A stretch of DNA of 55,014 bases from PALSA-1296 sp038322815 (GCA_038322815.1 JBBQGG010000012.1:1-55014), one strand, 5' to 3'; positions 24,508 through 33,986 are shown, counted from the stretch's first letter. The notes: generated from the letters alone by a model not told the origin. Numbers and translations: made by a program.

Positions 24508-26027
24508 AATTCTTCCTCTTCCTCTTCTTGGAATCCACCCGTAAAAATTGAGCCTACCATATCGCGATAACTTATCTCTGGCGTTCCAAATTCTTCTTCT
24601 TTAGCAAGTTTCGAATGCTGATGTAATCCATCCAGAACGAATTCCATTGCACTTGCAAGCGAGAACCGGTCAGCATCGGGAATAAGTATGTGCCGAGCTG
24701 TAAATTCTTTTAAGCGAGGTACACGTAGAAGCTCTTTGCTGTAAAGATCAAAGCTCATGGTATCTCTTAGGCTGATAGTATTCCCTTTTGCAAACCATTC
24801 GAGGATTTCGTCATACTCCGTTTTTTCTTTCGGCGCTTGTATTTCATCTTTACGCGCTTTCTTTTGACGAAGGTTAGGGTCTGGGAAATATTTTTTGAAG
24901 ATCGTCTTGACCGCCTTGCCGATCAATGTTTTTGCAACTTTGGTAATGCCTTCTTCCTCGCCTTCAAAAACAAGTTCGACTTTACCCGTTACACCGCTGA
25001 TAATATATGCAAAATCGGTAACCCGTAAAAGTATTAAATTATCTCCTGCCATTATTGCGCGGCGCTCAGCATTCGAGACAAGCGTTTCCATCGCACTGAT
25101 CGGAAGCCGTGCCGAAACGCCGGATTTTTGATCAACAAAATCAGATGAGCGTGCTTCGAATGCGATTTGCTCAATGATCTCTTTGAAATAATGTGGAATA
25201 ACAATTCCCTCTTCGCCATAACGCTGGGTCCACGCTTCCTGCTCAGTAATAGCAATGGCGCTTTCAACATCAAGAGGATAATGCGTGATGATCTGCGCTT
25301 CGATACGGTCTTTCAACGGTGTGATGATGTTACCACGATTGGTATAGTCTTCAGGATTCGCTGTAAAAATAATTAATTCATCCAAGGGGATCCGAACCTT
25401 GAATCCACGGATCTGAATATCGCGCTCTTCTAAAATGTTAAAAAGTCCTACTTGAATGCGGGGCTGAAGATCTGGAAGTTCGTTGATCGTAAAAATCCCG
25501 CGATTGGTTCTGGGAACAATGCCGAAGTGAATTGCACCTTCATGCGAATAATGCAGACGTTCATGCGCAGCTTTCAGAGGATCAATATCACCAATAAGAT
25601 CGGCGATGGTAACATCAGGTGTTGCAAGCTTTTCGCCATAACGCTCAGAGCGATGGATCCAATCAATCGGCGTATCATCACCGCGTTCACGAATCAGATT
25701 TGATGCAAAATACGAGATCGGCGCGAACGGATTATCATTGACCTCACTTCCAGCGATAACCGGAGTATATTCATCAAGCAGAGAAACGAGGCTTCGCGCT
25801 ATGCGAGTTTTTGCCTGACCGCGAAGCCCCAACAGAATAATATCATGCTTAGCAAGCAGGGCATTGACGATCTGTGGAATGACCGTTTCCTCATACCCAA
25901 TGATGCCCGGGAATAACTGCTCACGGCTTTTTAGTTTTTCGATCAGGTTGCGGCGAATTTCCTCCTTGACCGGAAGAATTTTATAATTTGACTTTTTCAG
26001 TTCGCCTAACGTTGTTATTTTTTTCAT
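24504..26027 (-). CDS. AAA+ ATPase, magnesium-chelatase subunit I/MoxR-like
   Basis: This 507-aa ATPase has Walker A GLRGQAKT (67-74), a long helix-2 insert (IADLIGDIDPLKAAHERLHYSHEGAIHFG) typical of the MgCh-I/MoxR clade, a Walker B-like GIFTINELPDL (178-188) in which the usual Asp is replaced by Asn182 before Glu183, sensor 1 IIFTANPEDYTNRGNIITPLKDR (sensor and Arg finger), and a C-terminal lid. It ends with an acidic tail. Such ATPases usually act with a von Willebrand A protein; none is adjacent. Chlorophyll genes are absent, so a general MoxR-like chaperone role is more likely than Mg-chelatase. Confidence 0.85.
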   Translation of the reverse strand: MKKITTLGELKKSNYKILPVKEEIRRNLIEKLKSREQLFPGIIGYEETVIPQIVNALLAKHDIILLGLRGQAKTRIARSLVSLLDEYTPVIAGSEVNDNPFAPISYFASNLIRERGDDTPIDWIHRSERYGEKLATPDVTIADLIGDIDPLKAAHERLHYSHEGAIHFGIVPRTNRGIFTINELPDLQPRIQVGLFNILEERDIQIRGFKVRIPLDELIIFTANPEDYTNRGNIITPLKDRIEAQIITHYPLDVESAIAITEQEAWTQRYGEEGIVIPHYFKEIIEQIAFEARSSDFVDQKSGVSARLPISAMETLVSNAERRAIMAGDNLILLRVTDFAYIISGVTGKVELVFEGEEEGITKVAKTLIGKAVKTIFKKYFPDPNLRQKKARKDEIQAPKEKTEYDEILEWFAKGNTISLRDTMSFDLYSKELLRVPRLKEFTARHILIPDADRFSLASAMEFVLDGLHQHSKLAKEEEFGTPEISYRDMVGSIFTGGFQEEEEEEF

Positions 26028-26071
26028 TGCTCGGTAAACAATATTTTTTTCTGATTTGTGCTCAATATTAA

Positions 26072-27052
26072 GTGAATAGTATCCTTATTATCCGCCTCTC
26101 ATCCCTCGGAGATATCATTCTCACGACTCCGCTCCTCCGGGAATTACGAAGAAAATATCCGGATGCTCGAATTGATTTTGTCGTGCGAAAAGAATATGCA
26201 GATATAGTACAGAAATTTCCCTGGCTAAGCAGCATTTATATTCTTGATACATCAAAGGGCACTGAAGAGATTCAAAGACTTAGAGCCGAACTCAACCAAA
26301 ACAACTACCACCACATCCTTGATCTGCATAATAATTTTCGTTCGATAAAATTACGTAAAGGTCTTGGCGAAAAAATTCATGTCATCAATAAGCGCACCTT
26401 CAAGCGCTGGCTTTTAGTGAAGGCAAAAGCAAATTTGCTGAAGAATGAACCGGATATAGTCGGAAGATATTTTGAAACGGCAGAAGAACTTGGAATTACT
26501 GATTCAAAGCTAGGAGCTACATTTGGAAAAGAATATGAAAAGTTATCTATAAAGAAAGTCGCTCTTTGTCCCGGAGCAAAGCACTGGAATAAGCGCTGGC
26601 TTCCGGAATATTATGCTGCCATTGCAAAAGCTCTCATCGCAACAGGATATCATATCGATCTCTTCGGAAGCATAGATGAAACTGAATATGTTCATGCTAT
26701 TGCTTCTCAACTTCCTCAAGATAAGATCACAAACCTTTGTGGGAAACTGACTCTCGCAGATCTTCCTGAAAGAATAGCCCAATGCTCGCTTGCTATTACC
26801 AATGATTCAGGATTAATGCACGTTGTCTCAGCAGTAGATATCCCGACAATTGCGATCTTCGGACCTACAGTCCGCGAACTCGGCTTCATGCCTCGGAATA
26901 AGAATGTAACGATAGTCGAAAATCTAAATCTCAATTGCCGCCCCTGCACAACGATCGGATTAGATCATTGTCCGAAGGGACATTTTAAGTGTATGAAGGA
27001 AATAACTCCGGAGGTCATTTTAGAAACTATAAAAATTTCAGAGCATTTCTAA
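26072..27052 (+). CDS. Glycosyltransferase family 9 (LPS heptosyltransferase-like)
   Basis: The 326-aa product begins at a GTG with IILIIRLSSLGDIILTTPLLREL-like sequence (residues 4-25), the N-terminal GT9 hallmark. Later blocks are VALCPGAKHWNKRWLPEYYAAI, LCGKLTLADLPERI, TNDSGLMHVVSAVDIPTIAIFGPT (ADP-heptose site), and the terminal CRPCTTIGLDHCPKGHFKCM. It probably transfers a heptose or similar sugar to a lipopolysaccharide core. Its last 15 bases overlap the convergent mpl gene. Starting with GTG is supported by the in-frame domain boundary. Confidence 0.9.
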   Translation: MNSILIIRLSSLGDIILTTPLLRELRRKYPDARIDFVVRKEYADIVQKFPWLSSIYILDTSKGTEEIQRLRAELNQNNYHHILDLHNNFRSIKLRKGLGEKIHVINKRTFKRWLLVKAKANLLKNEPDIVGRYFETAEELGITDSKLGATFGKEYEKLSIKKVALCPGAKHWNKRWLPEYYAAIAKALIATGYHIDLFGSIDETEYVHAIASQLPQDKITNLCGKLTLADLPERIAQCSLAITNDSGLMHVVSAVDIPTIAIFGPTVRELGFMPRNKNVTIVENLNLNCRPCTTIGLDHCPKGHFKCMKEITPEVILETIKISEHF

Positions 27053-28456
27053 TTCTTTTTTCAGCATTGCATGTATCCCTCCAAAACTTCCATTTGACAT
27101 CACAATAATAACATCATCTTTTTTAGCAATTTTTGCCGCTTTCGCGCTGATCGCTTCGGCATCCGACAGATAAAATGCTTCTTTTCTTTGAGCACGAATA
27201 TCTGCCATCACTTTTTCCGGATCGAGCCGTTCGCCCTCAGAAAGCAAGTGCAGCCTTGCGATCTGAGACATAAAGACAACATCGGCATCGGCAAAGCATT
27301 CGGCAAGTTCTTTCTGGAAGATATTTCGACGCGTCGTATTCGAACGCGGTTCGAAGATTGCGATGATGCGTTCTTTGGGATATTTTGTACGAAATGCTTT
27401 AAGTGTTTCGCGAATAGCAGTAGGATGGTGGGCGAAATCATCATAAACTTTCACTCCGCCGAACTCGCCTTTGAATTCCAATCGACGCTTGACATTTTTG
27501 AAAGTGGTGAAAGCTTTTTGTATTGCTTCGTACGAAATTCCATGATGCCTGGCCGCGATCGTTACTGCTATGGCATTTTTAATATTAAATTCTCCTAAAA
27601 GATTTACTTCAAGCGTTGCTTCAAAATTGCCATTGTGGAATAGGTCGAAATGTGACTTGTGGGATGTATAGGACGGATTTTTCGCCAACCATGAACAATC
27701 TGCTGATATTCCAAATGTTTCAACGGTAGCTAAAGATTTATCAATGATATCGCGGACATTGGCATCATCTCCATTCGCTATGATAATACCATTCTGGGGA
27801 ACAATATTTACTAGTCTCCGAAATGAAAGCTTGATCTCATCGAGCGAAGAAAAAATATCGGCATGATCGAATTCGATGTTGTTGACAATGAGTGTCGTCG
27901 GCAAGTAATGGAGGAATTTCGAGCGTTTATCGAAGAAGGCAGTATCATATTCATCACCCTCTAAGATCACATAATTACTTTGAGGTCTTGCCTGATACCC
28001 TCGTCCAAAATTTTCCAGCACTCCGCCCACAAGAAAACTCGGTTTTAGGCCAGCCGATTCAAAAGTCCATGCTGCAAGTGCCGAAGTTGTGGTCTTCCCA
28101 TGAGTGCCACTGACAACGATGGATTCTTTACCCTGAATCACATAATTTTTTAATAACTCAGCAAGTGAAGTATATTTGAGTTTTTTAGACAGGGCATATT
28201 CAACTTCCGCATTTCCCCTGCTGATAGCATTTCCAATGACGACGAGATCCGGTTTTAAATTCAGATGGGATGGCTCATAACCGGAGAATATTTTTATTCC
28301 ACTTGCAATGAGCAGATCGGACATCGGAGGATAGACATTTTCGTCTGAGCCGGCAACATCATAACCAAGCTCGCGAAGTAATAAAGCTCCGTTGCCCATG
28401 GCTGTTCCACAAATACCAATAAAATAAATTAGCATACGAGTGTGGCTAACACTCAT
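27038..28456 (-). CDS. mpl: UDP-N-acetylmuramate:tripeptide ligase Mpl (murein recycling)
   Basis: Mpl attaches the recycled tripeptide L-Ala-D-Glu-mDap to UDP-MurNAc. The 472-aa product has the Mur-ligase N-terminus YFIGICGTAMG (11-21), the ATP site VVSGTHGKTTTSALAA (115-130), the VLEGDEYDTAFFDKRSKF signature typical of Mpl, and DDFAHHPTAIRETLKAFR. The YDTAFFDKRSKF block separates Mpl from MurC. Either ATG (28456 or 28435) could be the start; the region between them forms a small imperfect palindrome. Confidence 0.93.
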   Translation of the reverse strand: MSVSHTRMLIYFIGICGTAMGNGALLLRELGYDVAGSDENVYPPMSDLLIASGIKIFSGYEPSHLNLKPDLVVIGNAISRGNAEVEYALSKKLKYTSLAELLKNYVIQGKESIVVSGTHGKTTTSALAAWTFESAGLKPSFLVGGVLENFGRGYQARPQSNYVILEGDEYDTAFFDKRSKFLHYLPTTLIVNNIEFDHADIFSSLDEIKLSFRRLVNIVPQNGIIIANGDDANVRDIIDKSLATVETFGISADCSWLAKNPSYTSHKSHFDLFHNGNFEATLEVNLLGEFNIKNAIAVTIAARHHGISYEAIQKAFTTFKNVKRRLEFKGEFGGVKVYDDFAHHPTAIRETLKAFRTKYPKERIIAIFEPRSNTTRRNIFQKELAECFADADVVFMSQIARLHLLSEGERLDPEKVMADIRAQRKEAFYLSDAEAISAKAAKIAKKDDVIIVMSNGSFGGIHAMLKKELEML

Positions 28457-28486
28457 ACGAAAAGTTTTATTCGCCCGGAAAAAAAA

Positions 28487-28885
28487 TTACTTAGCGATGA
28501 CGACCTTATCGGCAAACTGCTCGCCGCTGGAAAGCTTGGAGACGACATAGTACATTCCGCTCGGAGGTTTCTTCGAAGAAAGTGAGAAAACATTCTTGCC
28601 AATGTGAATTCTGCCTTTATAAATTGTGCAAATATCAGCGCGGTCTGAGTTAACCAATTTTACCTCTGCATTATCAAGTTTCGGCGAATAGACCTCGAAA
28701 GATAAATTCTTTTTATTTTGCTGGCATAGTACCTTATAGCTGGGATATTCCGCTACGTCCGGAATGGCCGCTGAAGTATTGTTTAGACTGATATCTTTGA
28801 TAGACGGCTCATTTTTCGCAATATTTTGCGCTTTGAGCTGCCCTACGAAGCCTAAAACCAATATGATAAGAAATAGCTTTTTCAT
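28487..28885 (-). CDS. Secreted protein, short, with sorting-domain-like C-terminus
   Basis: This 132-aa product has a signal peptide (MKKLFLIILVLGFVGQLKAQ) and a C-terminal strand region: FEVYSPKLDNAEVKLVNSDRADICTIYKGRI then KPPSGMYYVVSKL and VVIAK. The pattern of the last 75 residues (structure-forming strands, SGMYYVV, and final K-V-V-I) resembles a T9SS C-terminal domain, but the PNP motif is missing. It may be a cargo protein that is almost only a sorting domain, or a small periplasmic protein. The gene is alone, 31 bp upstream of mpl on the same strand. Confidence 0.65.
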   Translation of the reverse strand: MKKLFLIILVLGFVGQLKAQNIAKNEPSIKDISLNNTSAAIPDVAEYPSYKVLCQQNKKNLSFEVYSPKLDNAEVKLVNSDRADICTIYKGRIHIGKNVFSLSSKKPPSGMYYVVSKLSSGEQFADKVVIAK

Positions 28886-29059
28886 CCCTGTACTCTAACA
28901 ACCCCCTTCAGAGGCGAAAGTTACACTCCTTGGCACATTTTTATGAAAATTAATAGTGCCATAACATAAATGCTCGTCTAAGATACCTCTTAGAGACTAT
29001 ATGATACTTGAAAGTTTAATTTGTTTCCGGAAGACTGCAATTTCATGACCTTAAAATAA

Positions 29060-29087
29060 AAAAGGATGAATAGAATTCATCCTTTTC
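29060..29087 (-). terminator. Intrinsic terminator of the tRNA
   Basis: AAAGGATGAA and TTCATCCTTT pair over about 10 bp with a 5-nt loop and A/T flanks. It lies just beyond the 3' end of the minus-strand tRNA. The remainder of 28886-29218 holds nothing else recognisable. Confidence 0.75.
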
Positions 29088-29097
29088 ATGCTCAATG

Positions 29098-29171
29098 TAG
29101 CGGGAGAGGGACTTGAACCCACGACCTGCGGATTATGATTCCGACGCTCTAACCAACTGAGCTACCCCGCC
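29098..29171 (-). tRNA. tRNA-Met (CAT anticodon)
   Basis: The minus strand folds as a cloverleaf: acceptor GGCGGGG, D-arm GCTC/GAGC with AGTTGGTTA loop, anticodon stem TCGGA/TCCGC with loop ATCATAA (CAT at 34-36), T-arm with GGGTTCAAGTCCC, and discriminator A. CCA is not encoded. G1 pairs with U72, as is usual for elongator tRNAs rather than initiator ones. A modified tRNA-Ile2 (lysidine-34) cannot be excluded by sequence alone. Confidence 0.9.
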
Positions 29172-29269
29172 ATTTTCACGCTTAAAGCTAAAACCTGCTA
29201 ACAAATACTCCTGGAGTTTTGTTAAGAGCGCCTTTAACGAGTTCGGACTTCTATCAAGTTCCGCAAACT

Positions 29270-29929
29270 ATGCCGCAAGTATCATATCCACTGCCCTATC
29301 TCGAACGCCTGCCGCGCATCCAAAGCACTAGTCCGGCAGTGATTATTATGCTTCATGGACGCGCTGCTAAAGCAGAGACTATCTTTTCTGTAGAAGGTTT
29401 ACTTGATCCCACACTACATATCATTTCTATCAGGGCAACATATCGATCACCAAAGGGGGAATTTGAATGGTTTTTGCCGTATGATTATGAACATCCGCTA
29501 CAATCATTTTCTGAAGAACATTTTAAGGATTCGGAAGGAACTCTGACGTATATGATTTCAGATCTTCTGAAAGAAAAAAATATCGACGAAAATAATTTAT
29601 ATTTATTAGGTTTCAGCCAAGGCGCAGCGATGAGTTATATCATTAGCCTTCGTGGAAATATCAAACCGAAAGGCGTAATTGCAATGAGCGGATTTTTTCC
29701 CCGTCCCATTGAAACGTGGCGCTCGATAAATGCAAAATCAGAATTTCTCATTACTCATGGAAGTAATGACGAAGTGCTTCCGACATCGGAATCGATTTTT
29801 GCCCATAATTTTCTTACGTCAAAGGGAATTTCTTCGGAGTATTATGAGTATAAAGGTAGGCATAAAATGACACCAGCATTATTGGAACACGTAAATATTT
29901 GGATTAGGAGCCACGCAGCCAAAGGATGA
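29270..29929 (+). CDS. Alpha/beta-hydrolase, predicted esterase (YpfH-like)
   Basis: The product contains an alpha/beta-hydrolase domain with VIIMLHGRAAKAET near the start, nucleophile elbow YLLGFSQGAAMSY, an ITHGSNDEVLPT strand with catalytic Asp, and YKGRHKMTPALLEHV with the catalytic His. It resembles the YpfH/carboxylesterase 2 family that acts on small esters. I use the ATG at 29270 (MPQVSYPLPYLERL); the frame could begin at a TTG at 29219, but that adds a tail with no supporting ribosome-binding spacing. Its stop overlaps the MBOAT gene by 4 bp, suggesting a functional link to O-acyl chemistry. Confidence 0.82.
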   Translation: MPQVSYPLPYLERLPRIQSTSPAVIIMLHGRAAKAETIFSVEGLLDPTLHIISIRATYRSPKGEFEWFLPYDYEHPLQSFSEEHFKDSEGTLTYMISDLLKEKNIDENNLYLLGFSQGAAMSYIISLRGNIKPKGVIAMSGFFPRPIETWRSINAKSEFLITHGSNDEVLPTSESIFAHNFLTSKGISSEYYEYKGRHKMTPALLEHVNIWIRSHAAKG

Positions 29930-31350
29930 TTTTCAATAGTCTTGCATTCGCAATTTTTCTGCCCATTGTGCTGGCTCTGTACTACGTTCTCCCATTCAAA
30001 GGACAGAATCGAATGCTACTTGCTGCCAGCCTTTTCTTCTATGCCTGGTGGGATTGGCGATTTCTCGGATTACTTGCGCTTACAATACTTATTGATTTTT
30101 ATGCTTCACATGCCGTATACAGGGCGCAGACGCATAAGCGAAAAAAGCAATGGATGCTCATATCCGTAATTTCGAACATCACGGTCTTAGTGATCTTTAA
30201 GTATAGTAATTTTTTTGTTCAATCATTTTCCGAAGCACTTTCGAAACTTGGATTTGTTGTCCATACCCCTACGCTCACTCTCGTACTTCCTATAGGAATA
30301 TCTTTTTATACGTTCATGTCAATGGCATATGTCATTGATGTCTATCGCGGAGAACTTACACCCACACGTCATCTATTCGACTTTGCCCTTTTTGTCTGTT
30401 ACTTCCCACACCTTGTTGCCGGTCCTATTTTACGAGCACCGCAGCTCTTGCCACAATTAACGCATGAACGCCGCATCAAACTTGAGCAAATTCGTGATGG
30501 AATTTCTATGATCATTATAGGATATGTCCGGAAAGTGGTGATTGCCGATATTATTGCACCGCTGGTCAGCGAAGCTTTTTCACACATGGACACGATGGGA
30601 AGCGGCGATCTTATACTGCGAATGTATCTTTTTGCTATCCAACTTTATGGTGATTTTGCAGGATACTCTGATATTGCACGCGGCGTCAGTAAACTCTTCG
30701 GAATTGAACTCAATCTAAATTTTGCAACACCGTATCTCTCCCAAAATATCACCGAATTTTGGCGACGATGGCATATTTCATTATCGAGCTGGCTGAGAGA
30801 TTATGTCTATATCCCTCTTGGAGGAAATCGTAAGGGAAAATTTCGCACCTATCTTAATAATTTTCTAACAATGCTCATTGGCGGCTTATGGCATGGCGCT
30901 AACTGGACGTATGTTGTCTGGGGAGCACTAAATGGAATCTATCTTGGGATACATAAGGCATACTTGGATATCACTGGTAAGCCACAGAAACAAACACCGG
31001 AGCTTCAGAAGTGGACATTTATAACGCCATTCAAAATTCTATTTACTTTCACGCTGGCAGCATTCGCATTTATTATTTTTCGGAGTCCTAATTTTTCAAG
31101 TGCATGGATGTACGTCACAAAAATGCTTTCATTTCAGGGTGGAATTACTTTTATCGGTTCGTCCGTATTTATTATTCCTTTTGTCATTCTTGCATTTTTG
31201 CTTGATGTTTCCCAATATACCCGTTTGGGCGAAAAGTTCGTTACGCGCGCTCCACTTTGGCAGCGAGCGATAATATTTGGAATACTGTTTGGTCTGGTGT
31301 TGACTGCAGGTGCGGACAATTCACAACCATTCATATATTATCAATTCTAA
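29926..31350 (+). CDS. MBOAT-family membrane O-acyltransferase (AlgI/DltB-like)
   Basis: The 474-aa polytopic protein has the MBOAT signature: LPIGISFYTFMSMAYVIDVYRGE, SDIARGVSKLFGIELNLNF, FWRRWHISLSSWLRDYVYIPLGGNRKG and the invariant-His block NNFLTMLIGGLWHGANWTYVVWG. It moves acyl groups from the cytoplasm to secreted sugars, working with a periplasmic SGNH partner. The next gene encodes such a partner, and the preceding esterase is coupled to it by a 4-bp overlap. This is a complete exopolysaccharide O-acylation module. Confidence 0.92.
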   Translation: MIFNSLAFAIFLPIVLALYYVLPFKGQNRMLLAASLFFYAWWDWRFLGLLALTILIDFYASHAVYRAQTHKRKKQWMLISVISNITVLVIFKYSNFFVQSFSEALSKLGFVVHTPTLTLVLPIGISFYTFMSMAYVIDVYRGELTPTRHLFDFALFVCYFPHLVAGPILRAPQLLPQLTHERRIKLEQIRDGISMIIIGYVRKVVIADIIAPLVSEAFSHMDTMGSGDLILRMYLFAIQLYGDFAGYSDIARGVSKLFGIELNLNFATPYLSQNITEFWRRWHISLSSWLRDYVYIPLGGNRKGKFRTYLNNFLTMLIGGLWHGANWTYVVWGALNGIYLGIHKAYLDITGKPQKQTPELQKWTFITPFKILFTFTLAAFAFIIFRSPNFSSAWMYVTKMLSFQGGITFIGSSVFIIPFVILAFLLDVSQYTRLGEKFVTRAPLWQRAIIFGILFGLVLTAGADNSQPFIYYQF

Positions 31351-31352
31351 TA

Positions 31353-32414
31353 GTGAGAAAAGAAATTGCCATATCCCTTATCAAATATGTATTGCTGGTT
31401 ACAATAACTGCATATACATTGATCGTGATCGCTGTCTATCTCATACCGCACCTGCCACTCTCAAATAAGCGTACGTTCCATATAATGCTTCGTACTCAAA
31501 TGACCTTCGATCATGAAATGGAAGTTGCGAAAGGCGGTGAAGCAAGATCTCATCTTCTTTTTTTAGGAAGTTCAGTTGTCGAACGAGGTGTGAGCGATAC
31601 ATTTCTTGATACACTTTTTAACTGCAAACACATCCCCTACTTTACGACGAATTCCGCAGCCGGCGGTTTCTTTTCAAAAGCGAATCTTATCATGTTTAGA
31701 AACCTGCTCGAACATGGATTGAAGCCAAAGAGAGTTATCTATGGAATATTCCTTCAGGAATTGAACAGTCGGTCTATCGTTCATAATAACATCAATGATA
31801 AAGATACTTCAGAAATTACGTTCAAGAAGAAGACGCTATGGAACGTGTTACAATATGGAACAGCATCTCTTTCATCAATGCTTGATGCCCCTAATTTTCA
31901 TATTTATCTCTTTGCGATCAATAATGCATTTCGCGACATACGAGATCCTGATTTTTTCCAACGCCTTAGCTTTGGAGAAAATATGTTTGAAAGAGATTCA
32001 AGCTATATACTAAGTCCGGAGTATCTGAATGATCTTAAAGATATCTATCGTCTTTGTAAAGAAAGGAATATTCCATTTGCTTTTTTTAATGCGCCAGTAC
32101 GTCCGAAAGTTGGCTCAATTGCCGATCTCCCCTACTTACATAAATTTGAGGCATATCATGCCGTCGAGCAATTTGCACTCGATGAAAATATACCTATCTG
32201 GAATTTCGATAGATCCGGCTTATTTGATAATGGCGAGTTTCTTGATACATACCATCTCTCTTCCGATGGTGCTCACAAAATGACAGCTATGCTCGCTGAA
32301 AAAATCGCTACGTGGCAAAATGGACATATTGAACAGGATATTACAACGCCCTTATCGGATAGTAATAGAATTGAAATCAAGGATTCGTTCGTTCGTACCG
32401 TTTTTAATTTTTAG
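31353..32414 (+). CDS. SGNH-type membrane-anchored O-acyltransferase partner (AlgJ/DltD-like)
   Basis: I start the 353-aa product at GTG 31353 (VRKEIAISLIKYVLL), 3 bp after the MBOAT stop, because the longer frame from 31257 lies over the MBOAT gene. One TM helix (LIKYVLLVTITAYTLIVIAVYL) anchors a periplasmic domain. The SGNH block I is FLGSSVVERG (Ser nucleophile) and the catalytic Asp/His pair is in FLDTYHLSSDGAHKM. The layout is that of AlgJ/AlgX/DltD-like partners of MBOAT proteins. Its last 63 bases overlap the convergent 544-aa gene. Confidence 0.82.
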   Translation: MRKEIAISLIKYVLLVTITAYTLIVIAVYLIPHLPLSNKRTFHIMLRTQMTFDHEMEVAKGGEARSHLLFLGSSVVERGVSDTFLDTLFNCKHIPYFTTNSAAGGFFSKANLIMFRNLLEHGLKPKRVIYGIFLQELNSRSIVHNNINDKDTSEITFKKKTLWNVLQYGTASLSSMLDAPNFHIYLFAINNAFRDIRDPDFFQRLSFGENMFERDSSYILSPEYLNDLKDIYRLCKERNIPFAFFNAPVRPKVGSIADLPYLHKFEAYHAVEQFALDENIPIWNFDRSGLFDNGEFLDTYHLSSDGAHKMTAMLAEKIATWQNGHIEQDITTPLSDSNRIEIKDSFVRTVFNF

Positions 32415-33986
32415 GATTCCGCTTCCAAGTTTTGATTCTATAAATTTTGACTGGAAAAGCCATTCCTCTTTTCGTTTTCCTTCAGGTACATCTATTTTTC
32501 CGCAGAATGATTTCTCATCATCGAACTCATTAAAACCGTCATACGTGTCGCAGGCAAGGAAATAACTTGTTTTTCCGGAATCAAGCGAGAGCCTCAGTCT
32601 GAAATTATCGTTTTTATTTTGTAAAATGAATGCAGTTTTGGGGACGATTGTCACTACGCAAGAATCATATTGTATCCGAATCATTTTTTTCTCCATCGAA
32701 TCTACTGATAAAAATGTGCCCCATCCCGGGAGAAACAGATCAACATGCTGATATTTCTCATCTTTAGGGATGTCATAACTGCATTCGATCTGATTTTTCC
32801 ATTGGCGAATAGATTCATAAGGCGAACCGCCGACCCATTTATTCTCACTCGTGTATCCATTCTTCACTGCATCGATCTTTTCAAGCATGAACGAGGGTTC
32901 TTCCGGAAAAAACATACCGAGTTCTTTCTCTGAAACATAAGGATGTAAACCAAAAATAATATTATTCTTTTGGGGGGAATTGATAGTCAGACTCCATGAT
33001 CGCTGCTGAATCGGTTGGATCAAACCCCCTTGAATCGACCCGAGCGAATAGTGCCGCGTCATAAAGATATTTTTATAAACAGAAGAATTAAGTTCTGTTG
33101 AATACCGGATAGCATCACGACTTTTTTTAATTGCATGTTCTGAATATGGCTCTGTCCTGTCATGCGCGATTTCTTTTATTATGGGTGGCAATTTGAATGA
33201 TGATAATGCAGCAAATGCGATATCCGGCAAAAGATGCTTGATTGAATCTTCGAAAAAATATTCTCCATAACTTGCTGCTTCAGCGTTTCGAGTATCGAAA
33301 GCTGCATCATTGCCGACTCGTGAATGTGCTCCGCAAAAATTTCCATTTAAATATTGACTCGCATAATCGACAAGTAGATATTCAAGGATCATTTCAGACT
33401 TCTTCTTCATAATTGTATCTTTTGCATACTCAGCAAGAAGTATAAGCGGTGTGATAAAGTAATATAAATATCGAGGCGAATCAAATTCAATTTGACCGTA
33501 GCGCACCGTCTTATTTATCCAGAAATTAAGGTACTCTTCACTTTCTTTTTGTAGTTCGCGTGAAGAGCAATGCATAAACCATTCGGATGCAGATAGATTA
33601 GGCCATTCCTGAGACATCAGATACAGCGAGGAATAATACATCAGGAAATGATTTTCCGTATCACCACGATAAGGAGTAAATTTCTTCCAGCACTCTCTAA
33701 TTTTTTTCTTATACGAAGTGGGTAATATTTTCTTAGTAGAAAAATATAATCCGGTACAGCTATACATCCAGAACATATCGCCGTATTCTTTTGTAAGAAG
33801 AGTATCCAATTGCTTCAAGGCAAGGTCTTTACGCATTCCGAGTTTAAGACGGGTAGCAATGCAGGAAAATGTCGGACGGTAATCTTTCTCGGAAATACGA
33901 TAGAGCACATCTCTTCGTAAACTAGGTGTTTGACCATTTACTTGAGAAAATAGTACGAAAAATAAAAAGATAGGTATAACTTTCAT
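32352..33986 (-). CDS. Secreted protein of unknown function, 544 aa
   Basis: The product starts with a signal peptide (MKVIPIFLFFVLFSQVNGQ). A mainly helical N-terminal half follows, with ENHFLMYYSSLYLMSQEWP, FWINKTVRYGQIEFDSPRYLYYFITPLILLAEYAKD and GAHSRVGNDAAF, then a beta-rich second half (SWSLTINSPQKNNIIFGLHPYVSEKELGMF, FLPGWGTFLSVDSMEKKMIRIQYDSCVV). This helical-toroid plus beta-sandwich plan recalls heparinase II/III or PL8-type lyases, but I see no defining motif. It is the last gene of a tight operon (symporter, glycosidase, BNR protein), overlapping the preceding gene by 4 bp, so a role in processing a polysaccharide is likely. Confidence 0.7.
   Translation of the reverse strand: MKVIPIFLFFVLFSQVNGQTPSLRRDVLYRISEKDYRPTFSCIATRLKLGMRKDLALKQLDTLLTKEYGDMFWMYSCTGLYFSTKKILPTSYKKKIRECWKKFTPYRGDTENHFLMYYSSLYLMSQEWPNLSASEWFMHCSSRELQKESEEYLNFWINKTVRYGQIEFDSPRYLYYFITPLILLAEYAKDTIMKKKSEMILEYLLVDYASQYLNGNFCGAHSRVGNDAAFDTRNAEAASYGEYFFEDSIKHLLPDIAFAALSSFKLPPIIKEIAHDRTEPYSEHAIKKSRDAIRYSTELNSSVYKNIFMTRHYSLGSIQGGLIQPIQQRSWSLTINSPQKNNIIFGLHPYVSEKELGMFFPEEPSFMLEKIDAVKNGYTSENKWVGGSPYESIRQWKNQIECSYDIPKDEKYQHVDLFLPGWGTFLSVDSMEKKMIRIQYDSCVVTIVPKTAFILQNKNDNFRLRLSLDSGKTSYFLACDTYDGFNEFDDEKSFCGKIDVPEGKRKEEWLFQSKFIESKLGSGILKIKNGTNERILDFNSITIR

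Noticed and set aside
31257..31352. Earlier start for the SGNH protein
   Set aside because: It would overlap the MBOAT gene by 94 bases; GTG at 31353 follows its stop by 3 bp and precedes a TM helix.
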